In this document: in pieces, positions 41,940 to 50,896 of the stretch
Layout: every line of letters starts with the position of its first letter
Position numbering within the stretch: the stretch's first letter is position 1
DNA from: Gemmatimonadota bacterium
Lineage (GTDB): Bacteria; Gemmatimonadota; Gemmatimonadetes; Longimicrobiales; Gaopeijiaceae
Assembly: GCA_022826565.1 (NCBI GenBank)
Contig: JAJDUP010000005.1
Location: 1-64,000 of the forward strand
Reading direction: 5' to 3'
DNA length: 64,000 nt
Program-made: the position numbers and the translations under genes
The notes under the pieces: generated by a model
What the model saw: the letters and a program-made list of their open reading frames with translations, nothing else
Told to the model about the DNA's origin: nothing
Databases searched by the model: none

Positions 41940-43348
41940 CCGAATCCCCCCCCGCAACTGACGACAACTCCCCCTCGGGCCGGCCGGTCCTGGACGGATG
42001 GGTCTGGCCTGCGGGAGCACCGTCCCCGATATCGCACCTACAGATCCGCGCGGGCGGCCTGGACATCCGTCACCCGGAGCCGGACCTCGACGTTGCCGGC
42101 CGACTGGTCGCATCGCTTCGCGCGTCGGCCAGGGTGCTGGCGGCGATTCCCTCCCGCGAGTTGATCGCCGCCCTCGGCCGGGCGGGAGAGAGCTTCGTGA
42201 ACAGCATTGGCGACAATGGGTTGTGGCGTATTGCGCAGAACGCCGAACTGTCGCGGGAAATGACCGCGGAGGTTGTCAGCGGAATGGCTGCGACGTGGTC
42301 CACCGAAGCCCTGGAGGGTCTCGTTTACGCGGAGTTTCCGGACCCGCGCGTCCTCGACGGCTTCGTTCCCGATAACGAGAGGCTGGTATCGGCAACCGCT
42401 CCCGGGATCACCCTGCACCTGGGCGCGGGGAGCGTTCCGGGGGTGACCGTCATGTCCATCATTCGGGCGCTGCTTGTGAAGTCCCCGGTGCTGGCCAAGC
42501 CCGGCGCGGGGGACGTGGCGCTCACCGCGGCCTTCGCGCGGCACCTGGGCCGCCTCGATCCCCGTCTCGGCGCGGCTGCGGCGGTCCAGTACTGGCCCGG
42601 CGGCACGGCCCCGTGGGCCCGGTGGGAGAAGGAACTCTTCGCCGCGGCCGATCAGGTCGTCGTGTACGGCAGCGATGCGACAGTCGAGTCCGTCCGCGCC
42701 CGCACTCCGGCATCCATTCGTCTCATCGAACACGGCCATCGGATCGGCGTAGCGGTGGTCGACCCCACCGGTGACCCCGGTGCCGTGTCGGACGCCGCCC
42801 GCGCGGTCGCGCTCTTCGACCAGGAGGGCTGCGTCAGCACGCACCTCTTCTTCGTGCTCGGCGACCGCGCCGCGGCCCGGGAGTGGTCCGGTGCACTGGC
42901 CGATGCACTGTCGGAAATCGAATTCGCGCTGCCTCCCGGTCACGTGCCGGCCGGTGAACTGTCCGCAATCCACCAGATGCGAGGACTCCTGGAGATGGAA
43001 GCGGCGTCGGGCCGCGACACCGAGCTGTGGTATCGCAAAGGGCTGCGCTGGACCGTGATTCTGGGAGGCCTGGATGGATTCTCCCCCGCCGGGGGCCGCA
43101 CGGCCTGGGTCATTCCCGCAGCCGACGTTGCTGCCTGTCTGCAGGCGCTGTCCCCGCTTTCCCCGGTGCTGCAGACCGTCGGGATCGCCGGGATCGGCGA
43201 GGAACGGCAGGGACTGGCGGAAGGATTGGCACGGATCGGCGCAACACGAGTGGTCCCGCTGCGCGAGGTGGCCTTTCCCGGTGCGGAATGGCTCCACGAC
43301 GGGCATCGTCCCCTGCGCGAACTTGTCCGCTGGACCGAACTTCACTGA
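41936..43348 (+). CDS. LuxC-type acyl reductase
   Basis: 470 residues from a GTG at 41936 that overlaps the LuxE stop. The aldehyde-dehydrogenase-like LuxC fold shows LHLGAGSVPGVTVMSIIRALL, a nucleotide-binding PGAGDVALTAAF region and the active-site Cys299 in FDQEGCVSTHLFF. LuxC accepts the acyl group from LuxE and reduces it with NADPH to the aldehyde. The N-terminal ~25 residues are Pro-rich and probably disordered. Together with LuxE it should form an acid- or acyl-to-aldehyde reductase. Confidence 0.86.
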   Translation: MTESPPATDDNSPSGRPVLDGWVWPAGAPSPISHLQIRAGGLDIRHPEPDLDVAGRLVASLRASARVLAAIPSRELIAALGRAGESFVNSIGDNGLWRIAQNAELSREMTAEVVSGMAATWSTEALEGLVYAEFPDPRVLDGFVPDNERLVSATAPGITLHLGAGSVPGVTVMSIIRALLVKSPVLAKPGAGDVALTAAFARHLGRLDPRLGAAAAVQYWPGGTAPWARWEKELFAAADQVVVYGSDATVESVRARTPASIRLIEHGHRIGVAVVDPTGDPGAVSDAARAVALFDQEGCVSTHLFFVLGDRAAAREWSGALADALSEIEFALPPGHVPAGELSAIHQMRGLLEMEAASGRDTELWYRKGLRWTVILGGLDGFSPAGGRTAWVIPAADVAACLQALSPLSPVLQTVGIAGIGEERQGLAEGLARIGATRVVPLREVAFPGAEWLHDGHRPLRELVRWTELH

Positions 43349-43384
43349 CAGCGGCAGCGCCTGCGACGGGCTGCCGCCACGAAT

Positions 43385-43576
43385 TCACTCTTCGGCGCCG
43401 CGCTCGTTCCGCCACATGACCAGCTGGCGGGTTCCCTTGGGTGTTTCTTCGACGCGAACTGTCAAGGTGTCGCCCTTGCGTATGCCACAGTCGGACCGGA
43501 TACCCAACGGGATCGTCAGTCGTCCTCCCGTTCCAACCGTCACGTCGCCATAGTAGAGCGTTCGATAAATCGCCAC
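43385..43576 (-). CDS. AbrB/SpoVT-type DNA-binding domain protein
   Basis: 63 residues from a GTG at 43576, chosen because AGGAG lies five bases upstream; a longer in-frame extension to 43717 lacks such support. The swapped-hairpin pattern (TVGTGGRLTIPLGIRSDCGIRKGDTLTV) is recognisable. Proteins of this type act as transcription-state regulators or as MazE-like antitoxins. No toxin gene is adjacent, so a free-standing regulator is more likely. It is divergent from the ABC transporter genes. Confidence 0.7.
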   Translation of the reverse strand: MAIYRTLYYGDVTVGTGGRLTIPLGIRSDCGIRKGDTLTVRVEETPKGTRQLVMWRNERGAEE

Positions 43577-43759
43577 ACATACTCCTTGGGTACTCGTTTT
43601 AGCCTGCTCTTGAATAATAATCAAAGTGACGCGGTCAAGTCGGGATAACCGAACAGCGGCAGCAGCGAAAGACGGACCGATGAACGAAATCCTCCGCTTG
43701 CCCGTACCGTCCGGCATGGCCTGAAATCAAGACCAAACACGGGAAAAGGAGCGACATCC

Positions 43760-44701
43760 GTGACGGAACTCGCCGTACGACTGGCGGGCGTGACGAAGAA
43801 GTTCGGCACGCACACCGCCGTCTCCAACTTCGACCTGGAAATCCCCCGCGGCACCATCGTGGGCCTCCTCGGCCCCAACGGCTCGGGCAAGACCACCATG
43901 ATCCGCATGATCATGGCCATCCTTCTCCCGGACAGGGGGACCGTCGAGCTCTTCGGCGGCTTCCCCGATTTCGCGCGCCGCAGCCGCGTGGGCTACCTGC
44001 CGGAAGAGCGCGGCGTCTACGAGAAGATGAAGGTTCTGGAGCAGCTGGTCTTCCTGGGCGAGCTGCGGGGCCTGGTGCGCCGTGAGGCCCAGTCCCGTGC
44101 CGGGCAATGGCTGGAGCGGCTCGAGCTCTCCGAATGGTCGGGCAAGAAGATCCAGGAGCTGTCCAAGGGGATGCAACAGAAGGTGCAGTTCATCGGCACG
44201 GTGCTCCACGATCCCGACATGCTGATCCTGGACGAACCGTTCAGCGGTCTCGACCCCATCAACCAGGAGGTTCTCGAGGCGATCGTTCGTGAAGAGCGCG
44301 AGCGGGGCAAGACGATCCTGTTCTCGACCCATCTCATGGAGCAGGCGGAGCGTTTGTGCGAGCGGGTGTGCCTGATCTCGAGGTCCCACAAGGTGCTCGA
44401 CGGCGACCTGAAGAAGCTCAAGCGGCGGGAGCGGTCCGGCGCGGTGGCCGTGGAGTTCCAGGGGGACGCCGGCTGGCTGACCCGGCTGGGCATCCATGAC
44501 ATCGAGGTTGTGGACGACGCGCATCACATCCCGGTCACCAACCGGGTCGGCCACGACAGCATCCTCGCGGCCGCGGTCAGGGAAGGCGTGACGCTGCGCC
44601 GCTTCGAGGTCCTCGAGCCCACCCTGCGCGAGATCTTCGTGCGACACGCGGGCGAACAGTCCGAAGAACCGGCGATGGCGGCGATGGGAGGTGCGCGATG
44701 A
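43760..44701 (+). CDS. ABC transporter ATP-binding protein (NatA-like)
   Basis: 313 residues with a GTG start. Walker A is GPNGSGKTT (residues 38-46), the signature is LSKGMQQK and Walker B is MLILDEPFSGLD. The C-terminal ~90 residues are the extra domain found in NatA/CcmA-type exporters. Its stop overlaps the permease ATG (ATGA at 44698-44701). It powers the permease encoded next. Substrates of this family include Na+, drugs, lipids or polysaccharides, and none can be chosen here. Confidence 0.92.
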   Translation: MTELAVRLAGVTKKFGTHTAVSNFDLEIPRGTIVGLLGPNGSGKTTMIRMIMAILLPDRGTVELFGGFPDFARRSRVGYLPEERGVYEKMKVLEQLVFLGELRGLVRREAQSRAGQWLERLELSEWSGKKIQELSKGMQQKVQFIGTVLHDPDMLILDEPFSGLDPINQEVLEAIVREERERGKTILFSTHLMEQAERLCERVCLISRSHKVLDGDLKKLKRRERSGAVAVEFQGDAGWLTRLGIHDIEVVDDAHHIPVTNRVGHDSILAAAVREGVTLRRFEVLEPTLREIFVRHAGEQSEEPAMAAMGGAR

Positions 44702-45957
44702 GACAGGTATGGATCGTGATGCGGCGGGAGTACCTCGAGCGCGTGAAGACGAAGGGCTTCATTCTGTCGACGATCGCGCTGCCGGTGCTGATGATCGGCC
44801 TGATCGGGCTCAGCGCTTTCCTGGGGGTGCAGTCCGAGCGCTCCGAGCGTGAGCTGGCGCTGATCGACTACACCGGGCTGATCGGCGAAGAGGTCGCGGG
44901 CAGGCTGGCCGCGTTCGGCTACGAGATGGAGGTGGTCGGTGCGGATGTGGGCCAGGAAGAGCTGGACCGCCAGATCATGGAGGACGAGCTGGAGGGCTAC
45001 CTGGTGATCGACGACCTGACTCTCACGGAAGGTGTGTTCGCCTACCGCGGGAAGGATCGTCCGAGCAGCCTGCGGCGCAACCTCTTCGAGCGGTTTGTCG
45101 TGCAGACGGCGCTGGACCGGCATCTGTCGGCGCTCGAGGACGGGGCGTCGGTCCGGGCGCTCATCGAGGGAGGCCAGCTCGACTTCGAATCGGTGGTGGA
45201 GGAGACCGACGGCGAGGATGCGGAGGTCAACAGGATCACGGGGATCGTCACCGGCTTCGGCGGAGCCTTTCTGCTCTACTTCACGATGCTGCTCTACGGC
45301 GCGTACGTGCTGCGGTCGGTGCTGGACGAGAAGCGCAACCGTGTGGTCGAGGTGGTGATCTCGTCGATCAGCCCGTGGCGGCTCCTCCTGGGGAAGGTCC
45401 TGGGGGTCGGGTCGATGGGGCTGACTCAGCTCGGGATCTGGTTCGCCTCTGCGGCGGTGCTGGCGACGTTCGGGGTGCCGTTCGTCGTGGCCCAGCTTCA
45501 GGCGACGGGTCTCGAGGACGTACTGCAGTTCCTTCCGGGTCCGGGAGTGATCGCGCTGCTCGGGGCCTACTTCGTGCTGGGGTACTTCCTGTACGCCTCC
45601 ATGTTTGCCGCCGTGGGGGCGATGTGCAGCTCCGAGGAGGAGGCACAGCAGGCTCAGTTCCCCGTCATGATGCTGTTGATCGTCCCCTTCGTCCTGCAGA
45701 TGGCCACCATCGAGGGAAGCGGTTTCGCCTGGATGGACTGGGTGGCGCTCTTCCCCTACTTCAGCCCCGTCATGATGTTCCCCCGGGCGGCCGCGGGGGC
45801 GGTGCCGTGGTGGATGGTGGCGTCATCGCTGGTCCTCATGGCGCTTGCGCTGGTGGGCACGGCGTGGGTCGCCGGCCGGATCTACCGCGTGGGGATCCTC
45901 ATGCAGGGGAAGCGGCCCACGCTGCGCGAACTGGTGCGCTGGGTGAAGACCGCGTGA
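44698..45957 (+). CDS. ABC-2 type permease (NatB-like)
   Basis: A 419-residue membrane protein with one N-terminal helix (FILSTIALPVLMIGLIGLSA), a large extracytoplasmic domain near residues 40-180 and about five helices in the C-terminal half, including the conserved EKRNRVVEVVISSISPWRLL segment. This is the layout of NatB-type ABC-2 permeases. It pairs with the ATPase at 43760. The short overlap implies stoichiometric synthesis. Confidence 0.9.
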   Translation: MRQVWIVMRREYLERVKTKGFILSTIALPVLMIGLIGLSAFLGVQSERSERELALIDYTGLIGEEVAGRLAAFGYEMEVVGADVGQEELDRQIMEDELEGYLVIDDLTLTEGVFAYRGKDRPSSLRRNLFERFVVQTALDRHLSALEDGASVRALIEGGQLDFESVVEETDGEDAEVNRITGIVTGFGGAFLLYFTMLLYGAYVLRSVLDEKRNRVVEVVISSISPWRLLLGKVLGVGSMGLTQLGIWFASAAVLATFGVPFVVAQLQATGLEDVLQFLPGPGVIALLGAYFVLGYFLYASMFAAVGAMCSSEEEAQQAQFPVMMLLIVPFVLQMATIEGSGFAWMDWVALFPYFSPVMMFPRAAAGAVPWWMVASSLVLMALALVGTAWVAGRIYRVGILMQGKRPTLRELVRWVKTA

Positions 45958-45963
45958 CTAGCA

Positions 45964-46704
45964 TTAGCGGTGCACGTGCAGCTCCGCGAAACGCGGGATG
46001 AGGTGCTCGGCCTCGCGGGCGTCGTGGAACCGCTCCAGCACCTCCTCCATCGTGCGGCCGGTGACCTCCTCGGCGTATCGCGGGTACTCCTGCAACCGTG
46101 AGCAAAGCCCCGCCGCGTCGAGTTCGGGGTGGAATTGCGTGCAGTAGATGGGCGCGTCCTCGAAACGATAGGCCTGGTGCGTGACCCTGGCCGACGAGGC
46201 GAGGAGGGTGGTGCGCGGGGGAAGCGTCTCGACGAGGTCCTCGTGGCCGAGCTGGGCCCGGAAGCGGCCCCCCAGGTAGGAGAACACCGGGTCGGTTCGG
46301 CCGGCGGGGGTGAGCTCGATCTCGTATGTGCCGACCTCCGCGCGTGAACGGTCGCGTATGACTTCGCCCCCCATCGCGGCGGCCATCCCCTGGAATCCCC
46401 AGCAGGATGCGAAGGCGGGTACCTGGGCCGCATGCACCAGGCGGAGGGAAGCGAGGGCGGTCTCAAGCCACGGATCGGTGCTGGTGGCCGAGTAGCTGCC
46501 GCTGCCGCCCATCAGGACGAGGTCGACGTCGTCGAGGTCGCGCGCATGCAACGGGCGGCTCAGCAGATCGAAGACGGCGATCCGGGTCGGCAGTGGCGCC
46601 ATGATGCGCTGGAACGAAGCTGTCTCGTGGGGACCCATGGGGTCGTCCGCGTCGCGGACCTGAAGCAGGAGGCAGCGGATGGGTTCGGCGTCGGGGATGT
46701 TCAT
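45964..46704 (-). CDS. Class I glutamine amidotransferase-like protein
   Basis: A 246-residue protein with the GMP-synthase-type amidotransferase fold. The catalytic triad is visible: Cys101 (ASCWGFQG), His192 and Glu194 (TQFHPEL). MGGSGSYSATSTDPWL supplies the oxyanion strand region. No synthetase domain is attached, so it resembles stand-alone GuaA-N-like proteins, some of which cleave gamma-glutamyl compounds. The exact substrate is uncertain. It is convergent with the permease and followed by a small protein gene. Confidence 0.85.
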   Translation of the reverse strand: MNIPDAEPIRCLLLQVRDADDPMGPHETASFQRIMAPLPTRIAVFDLLSRPLHARDLDDVDLVLMGGSGSYSATSTDPWLETALASLRLVHAAQVPAFASCWGFQGMAAAMGGEVIRDRSRAEVGTYEIELTPAGRTDPVFSYLGGRFRAQLGHEDLVETLPPRTTLLASSARVTHQAYRFEDAPIYCTQFHPELDAAGLCSRLQEYPRYAEEVTGRTMEEVLERFHDAREAEHLIPRFAELHVHR

Positions 46705-46757
46705 GAAGCTCGGGCGTGTTCCGTATGGGCGATGCAGGCGACGCCCCGTTGAACGAT

Positions 46758-47081
46758 TCAGATCACGGAGCGAAGCATGGCGGAGAGGTGATAGCGGTCG
46801 AACTCCTGCGCCACCTCCAGCGCCTCATCGTAACTGGGTTCGATGATAACCACCGCCGTGTGGACCGGTTCCTCGTGATCGGCCCGGTCGGTCGGCAGGA
46901 AACCGAGCCGGGCCCGGCACGAATCAGGATCGGCGGGATCATCGACGACCTTGAAAAAAACGTCCCAGAACCTTCCCTCGTGGGTAAAGGTCTTCAGGTG
47001 CATGCCCAGTGAGCCGCCGCCCGCCTCCATGGACGAGCCGTCCGAGTCCGAGTCGCCGGAAGGCGTCAACTTCTGCTCCAT
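46758..47081 (-). CDS. Small acidic hypothetical protein
   Basis: 107 residues from the ATG at 47081; longer in-frame extensions would be Arg/Pro-rich and unlikely. The central part (GMHLKTFTHEGRFWDVFFKVV) and the end (TAVVIIEPSYDEALEVAQEF) suggest a compact alpha/beta protein. No family is recognised. It lies upstream of the amidotransferase on the same strand with a 53-bp gap, so co-transcription is possible. Confidence 0.55.
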   Translation of the reverse strand: MEQKLTPSGDSDSDGSSMEAGGGSLGMHLKTFTHEGRFWDVFFKVVDDPADPDSCRARLGFLPTDRADHEEPVHTAVVIIEPSYDEALEVAQEFDRYHLSAMLRSVI

Positions 47082-47180
47082 GCGGATTAGTGTAGCGAAC
47101 GAAAAGGGTCGGCGCACCCCGCCGCCGTCCGGGCGTGGAAAAGGCTGTCGCGGCGCGCGCGTTGCACCCCGCCGTGCTCG

Positions 47181-47209
47181 TTGACATCGCCGAACACCGC
47201 ATCTACCTT
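47181..47209 (+). promoter_or_regulatory. Putative promoter of the alternative complex III operon
   Basis: A consensus TTGACA at 47181-47186 is followed after 17 bp by TACCTT (47204-47209), three of six matches to the -10 box. It lies about 70 bp before actA. The same region must also contain the promoter of the small minus-strand gene at 47081. Prediction only. Confidence 0.4.
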
Positions 47210-47280
47210 GCGTCGGCTTTTTTCGCCAACGTTGTTGGACCCTCAATCCACCCCGAACCAGGCCCGGCGACGGGTCTTCG

Positions 47281-47853
47281 ATGCCTACCTCTCATATGAA
47301 AAGGTTGTGGCTGGTGGCCGCGGCTGTCGCGGTCCCGATCTTCCTGGCGGTTGCCATGATCGGCGGTCAGCAGACCCCCGAGAGCGGCGGCGATGCAGAG
47401 GCCGCGCAGCCGGACGATCTGTCCCAGCCGATCCAGTTCCCGCACAACACCCACGCCGGGCAGTGGCTGATCGACTGTCAGTACTGTCATTTCTCCGCTG
47501 AGCGGTCGGTCGACGCCGGGATTCCACCCGTCGCCACCTGTATCGGCTGCCACCAGGTAGGGATCATCGACGGACGGACCAACCCGGAAGAGATCAACAA
47601 GGTCCGGGAGTACCACGATTCCGGCACACCAATTCCGTGGCGCCGGATCTACAAGGTCTCCGATCACGTCAATTTCCCGCATTTCCGCCACGTCGCCGCA
47701 GGGGTCGAGTGTCAGACCTGCCACGGCGAGGTCCAGGAGATGGGGGTGCTGGAGGAGGTGGCCCCGGAGGCGGGCAACCTGAAGATGGGTTGGTGCGTTT
47801 CCTGCCATCTGGAGCGCGGGGCTTCCCGCGACTGCACGGTATGCCACTACTAG
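47281..47853 (+). CDS. actA: ActA, pentaheme cytochrome c of alternative complex III
   Basis: 190 residues, with ATGs at 47281 and 47296; the second fits the signal anchor MKRLWLVAAAVAVPIFLAVA better. Five C-x-x-C-H heme motifs are present: CQYCH, CIGCH, CQTCH, CVSCH and CTVCH. In characterised complexes ActA is the periplasmic multi-heme subunit that passes electrons from the iron-sulfur subunit to ActE or a soluble acceptor. It is the first gene of the six-gene act operon. The His residues in FPHNTHAG and FPHFRHVA may be distal heme ligands. Confidence 0.93.
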   Translation: MPTSHMKRLWLVAAAVAVPIFLAVAMIGGQQTPESGGDAEAAQPDDLSQPIQFPHNTHAGQWLIDCQYCHFSAERSVDAGIPPVATCIGCHQVGIIDGRTNPEEINKVREYHDSGTPIPWRRIYKVSDHVNFPHFRHVAAGVECQTCHGEVQEMGVLEEVAPEAGNLKMGWCVSCHLERGASRDCTVCHY

Positions 47854-47872
47854 TCCACTCCCCGGTGTCCTC

Positions 47873-50800
47873 ATGAGCGACGGCCTCAAGAGGCGCGATT
47901 TCTTCAAGGTCCTCGGCGCCGGGGGTGCCGGTGCGACCGTTGCCGGGTGCTCCACCGGGGAGATCGAACGACTGATCCCGTACGTGACGCCACCGGAGGA
48001 GATCACGCCGGGGGTAGCGACCTGGTACGCGTCGACCTGCGGTGAGTGCTCGAGCGGGTGCGGAGTGCGCGTGAGAACCCGCGAGGGTCGAGCGGTAATG
48101 ATCGAGGGCAACCCGGATCATCCCGTGTCGAGGGGCGGTCTCTGTTCGCGGGGCGTTTCCGCGCTGCAGGGGCTCTACAATCCCGACCGGTTGGCAACGC
48201 CCCTCCGTGCCGGACCGAACGGCTTCGAGCCGATCAGCTGGGATGAAGCCTCGACGCTGCTTGCCGAGCGGCTGAGTGCGGGCGGCCGGCCCCTCTTCCT
48301 CACGGGAACGAGAGGCCCCACCGAACAGATGCTCCTCGGAGAGCTGGCCGGCTCGCTCAACGGGCAGCACGTCATCCACGACGCGCTCGACGACGCGGCG
48401 TTGCGCGAGGCGGTCAACATCGCGTTCGGGGTCAGCACCCTGCCCAGGTACGACATTGCGGCTGCGCGCTTCCTGGTTTCCTTCGGTGCCGACTTCCTCG
48501 AGACGTGGATCTCGCCGGTGACGTTCGCCGCCGACTTCGCCAGCATGCACGGGGTCGATCATGGCGAGAAGGGCCGCTTCGTCTTCGTGGGGCCGCGGCT
48601 GTCACTTACGGGACAGAACGCGGACGAGTGGATCCCCGCGCAGGCCGGTTCGGAGGCCGCGATCGCGCTCGCTCTGGCGGGCGAGCTGGTGCGCCGGGGC
48701 GGGGATGCGGGCCCCTACTCCGACATGGTGGCGCGGTACTCCCTCGAGGACGCAGCCGAGGCGGCCGGGGTCGAGGCCGAGGCGCTGGGCGCGCTGGCGG
48801 ACCACTTCGCAGCGGGCGACGCGCTTGCGCTCGGACCCGGTCTTGCCGGGCAGCACGCCAGCGCGACCGCGGCCAACCTTGCGGTCCTGATCCTGAACGT
48901 TGCGGCCGGCAGTCTCGGGCGGACCATGCACGTCGACGCGGCCCCCGACACCGCGGCGTCTGCGTACGGCGCTATCGGGGATGCCATCGCCGCCATGGAA
49001 GCCGGCGAGTACGGCGTTGCGGTGGTGTCGGGTACGAATCCGGCCTACTCGCTGCCGTCCGGATCGGGCTTTGGCGAAGCGTTCGCGGGTGTGCCCTTCA
49101 AGGTGGCGTTCGCCACGGCGCTCGACGAAACCTCGTCGCTGGCCGACCTGGTGCTGCCCGACGCGCATCCGCTGGAGTCCTGGGGTGACAGCATGCCGGC
49201 GCCCGGCACCTATGCGGTCCGGCAGCCGGCCATGCGCCCGCTCCCGATGTTCGATTCGCGGCCGATGGCCGATGTGCTCATCGATACGGCCCGCCGCATG
49301 GGCAACGACCTCGGCGCGGGCACCTTCCACGAGTATCTGCGGGGCGCCTTCGACGCCTGGCTTACCCAGAACGGCGAGGCCGCCGGCGTCGTCGGCGATC
49401 CGAACGCGCTTTGGCGGACGGCACTGCGAACCGGCTCGGTTTCCTATGCCGACGCGACGCCCTCGATCGACGCGCTGCAGTCCCCGACCACGGCCGTCAG
49501 CTTCGACACTCCCGATATCGAAGGCGACGGGGAGCTGACGCTGCTGGTGTACCCCTCGCCTCGCTTCGGCGACGGTGCGCACGCGAACCGGCCCTGGCTG
49601 CAGGAGCTGCCCGATCCGGTCTCGAAGATCATGTGGCACTCGTGGGTGGAGATGAATCCGGCCACGGTGGAGCGCCTGGGGCTTCGCGAGGGCGACATCG
49701 TGACGGTCGCCACGGCCGCAGGTTCGGTCGAAGTGCCCGTGTGGGCCTATCCCGGCATCCGCGAGGACGCGGTGGCAATCGCGATGGGCGGCGGCCACAC
49801 CGACTACGGCCAGTACGCCAACGGCAACGGGGTCAACCCCATGGGCCTGCTGAACGGCGCAACCGACGCCCACTCGGGTGCGGTCGCGCTGGTCTCGACC
49901 CGGGCAACGGTCACCGCGACGGGGGCGTGGCGCCGGCTGACCACCAACGAGGGCTCCGAGGTCCAGGACGACCGCAACGTGACGCCCGCGGTGGCGCTGG
50001 CCGCACTGGGTCACGCCGCCGGGGAGGCGGATCACGAAGCCGAGGGGGGCCACGGCCAGCTCCGCGAGCTGCAGGAGGGCGGCGGTTTCCGCACGGTCGA
50101 CACCGAGGGTCGCGCGGAGGACTTCCCGCTGCCCGGTTCCGACTTCGGCACCTACGGCGAGGACCACCCCAGGTGGGCGATGGCGATGGACCTCGACAAG
50201 TGCACGGGGTGCGGGGCCTGCATCACGGCGTGCCAGGCCGAGAACAACATCCCGTGGGTTGGCGAGATGCAGGCCACGATGGGGCGCGAGATGCACTGGA
50301 TGCGCCTCGAGCGGTACTACGAGACCGTCGACGCGTCCCACTCCGGGCCGGTGGACATCCGCTTCCTGCCGATGCTCTGCCAGCACTGCAACAATGCGCC
50401 GTGCGAGCCGGTCTGCCCGGTCTTCGCCGCCTATCACACCCCCGACGGGCTCAACGCCCAGGCCTACAACCGTTGCGTGGGGACGCGCTACTGCGCCAAC
50501 AACTGTCCCTACAAGGTCCGGGTCTTCAACTGGTACCGGTACACGCGGGAGATCCCCGAGCCGATGAACTGGCAGTTCAACCCGGATGTGACGGTTCGCG
50601 ACAACGGCGTCATGGAGAAGTGCACCTTCTGCGTGCAGCGAATCCGCGAGGCCGGGAACCGCGCGGCGGTCGAAGGACGCGAAGTCCGCGACGGCGAAGT
50701 GTACACGGCGTGCCAGAGCGTGTGTCCGAGCGCCGTCATCACCTTCGGCAACATCAAGGACCACGATTCGCAGGTGGCGGCTCTGGCCGGGGACGAGCGC

Positions 50801-50896
50801 ACCTACCGCGTGCTGGATGCTCTCATCAACACTCAGCCCGCCGTCCACTACCTCAAGAAGGTCACCTTTCACGACGTGGAAGGGGGCGGACACTAG
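47873..50896 (+). CDS. actB: ActB, iron-sulfur/molybdopterin-fold subunit of alternative complex III
   Basis: A 1007-residue protein with a twin-arginine signal (LKRRDFFKVLGAGGAG). The N-terminal domain has the molybdopterin oxidoreductase fold. Cys56, Cys59, Cys63 and Cys91 (CGECSSGC; GGLCSRG) have a cluster-like spacing, but in studied ActB proteins this domain carries no molybdenum. From about residue 765 there is a ferredoxin-like domain: CTGCGACITAC (C777-C787), CQHCNNAPCEPVC, CVGTRYCANNC, CTFC and CQSVC. These hold several Fe-S clusters that link quinol oxidation to the hemes. It is the largest subunit, located on the periplasmic face. Confidence 0.93.
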   Translation: MSDGLKRRDFFKVLGAGGAGATVAGCSTGEIERLIPYVTPPEEITPGVATWYASTCGECSSGCGVRVRTREGRAVMIEGNPDHPVSRGGLCSRGVSALQGLYNPDRLATPLRAGPNGFEPISWDEASTLLAERLSAGGRPLFLTGTRGPTEQMLLGELAGSLNGQHVIHDALDDAALREAVNIAFGVSTLPRYDIAAARFLVSFGADFLETWISPVTFAADFASMHGVDHGEKGRFVFVGPRLSLTGQNADEWIPAQAGSEAAIALALAGELVRRGGDAGPYSDMVARYSLEDAAEAAGVEAEALGALADHFAAGDALALGPGLAGQHASATAANLAVLILNVAAGSLGRTMHVDAAPDTAASAYGAIGDAIAAMEAGEYGVAVVSGTNPAYSLPSGSGFGEAFAGVPFKVAFATALDETSSLADLVLPDAHPLESWGDSMPAPGTYAVRQPAMRPLPMFDSRPMADVLIDTARRMGNDLGAGTFHEYLRGAFDAWLTQNGEAAGVVGDPNALWRTALRTGSVSYADATPSIDALQSPTTAVSFDTPDIEGDGELTLLVYPSPRFGDGAHANRPWLQELPDPVSKIMWHSWVEMNPATVERLGLREGDIVTVATAAGSVEVPVWAYPGIREDAVAIAMGGGHTDYGQYANGNGVNPMGLLNGATDAHSGAVALVSTRATVTATGAWRRLTTNEGSEVQDDRNVTPAVALAALGHAAGEADHEAEGGHGQLRELQEGGGFRTVDTEGRAEDFPLPGSDFGTYGEDHPRWAMAMDLDKCTGCGACITACQAENNIPWVGEMQATMGREMHWMRLERYYETVDASHSGPVDIRFLPMLCQHCNNAPCEPVCPVFAAYHTPDGLNAQAYNRCVGTRYCANNCPYKVRVFNWYRYTREIPEPMNWQFNPDVTVRDNGVMEKCTFCVQRIREAGNRAAVEGREVRDGEVYTACQSVCPSAVITFGNIKDHDSQVAALAGDERTYRVLDALINTQPAVHYLKKVTFHDVEGGGH

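Noticed and set aside
40782..43348. A bioluminescence (lux) operon
   Set aside because: Only the acyl-reductase parts LuxE and LuxC are present; there is no luxA, luxB or luxD.
43110..43580. Alternative minus-strand ORF starting at an ATG after AAGGAG near the AbrB-type gene
   Set aside because: The ribosome site could serve it, but its product has no recognisable fold, whereas the GTG frame gives a clear AbrB-type domain. It also overlaps the LuxC gene in antisense.
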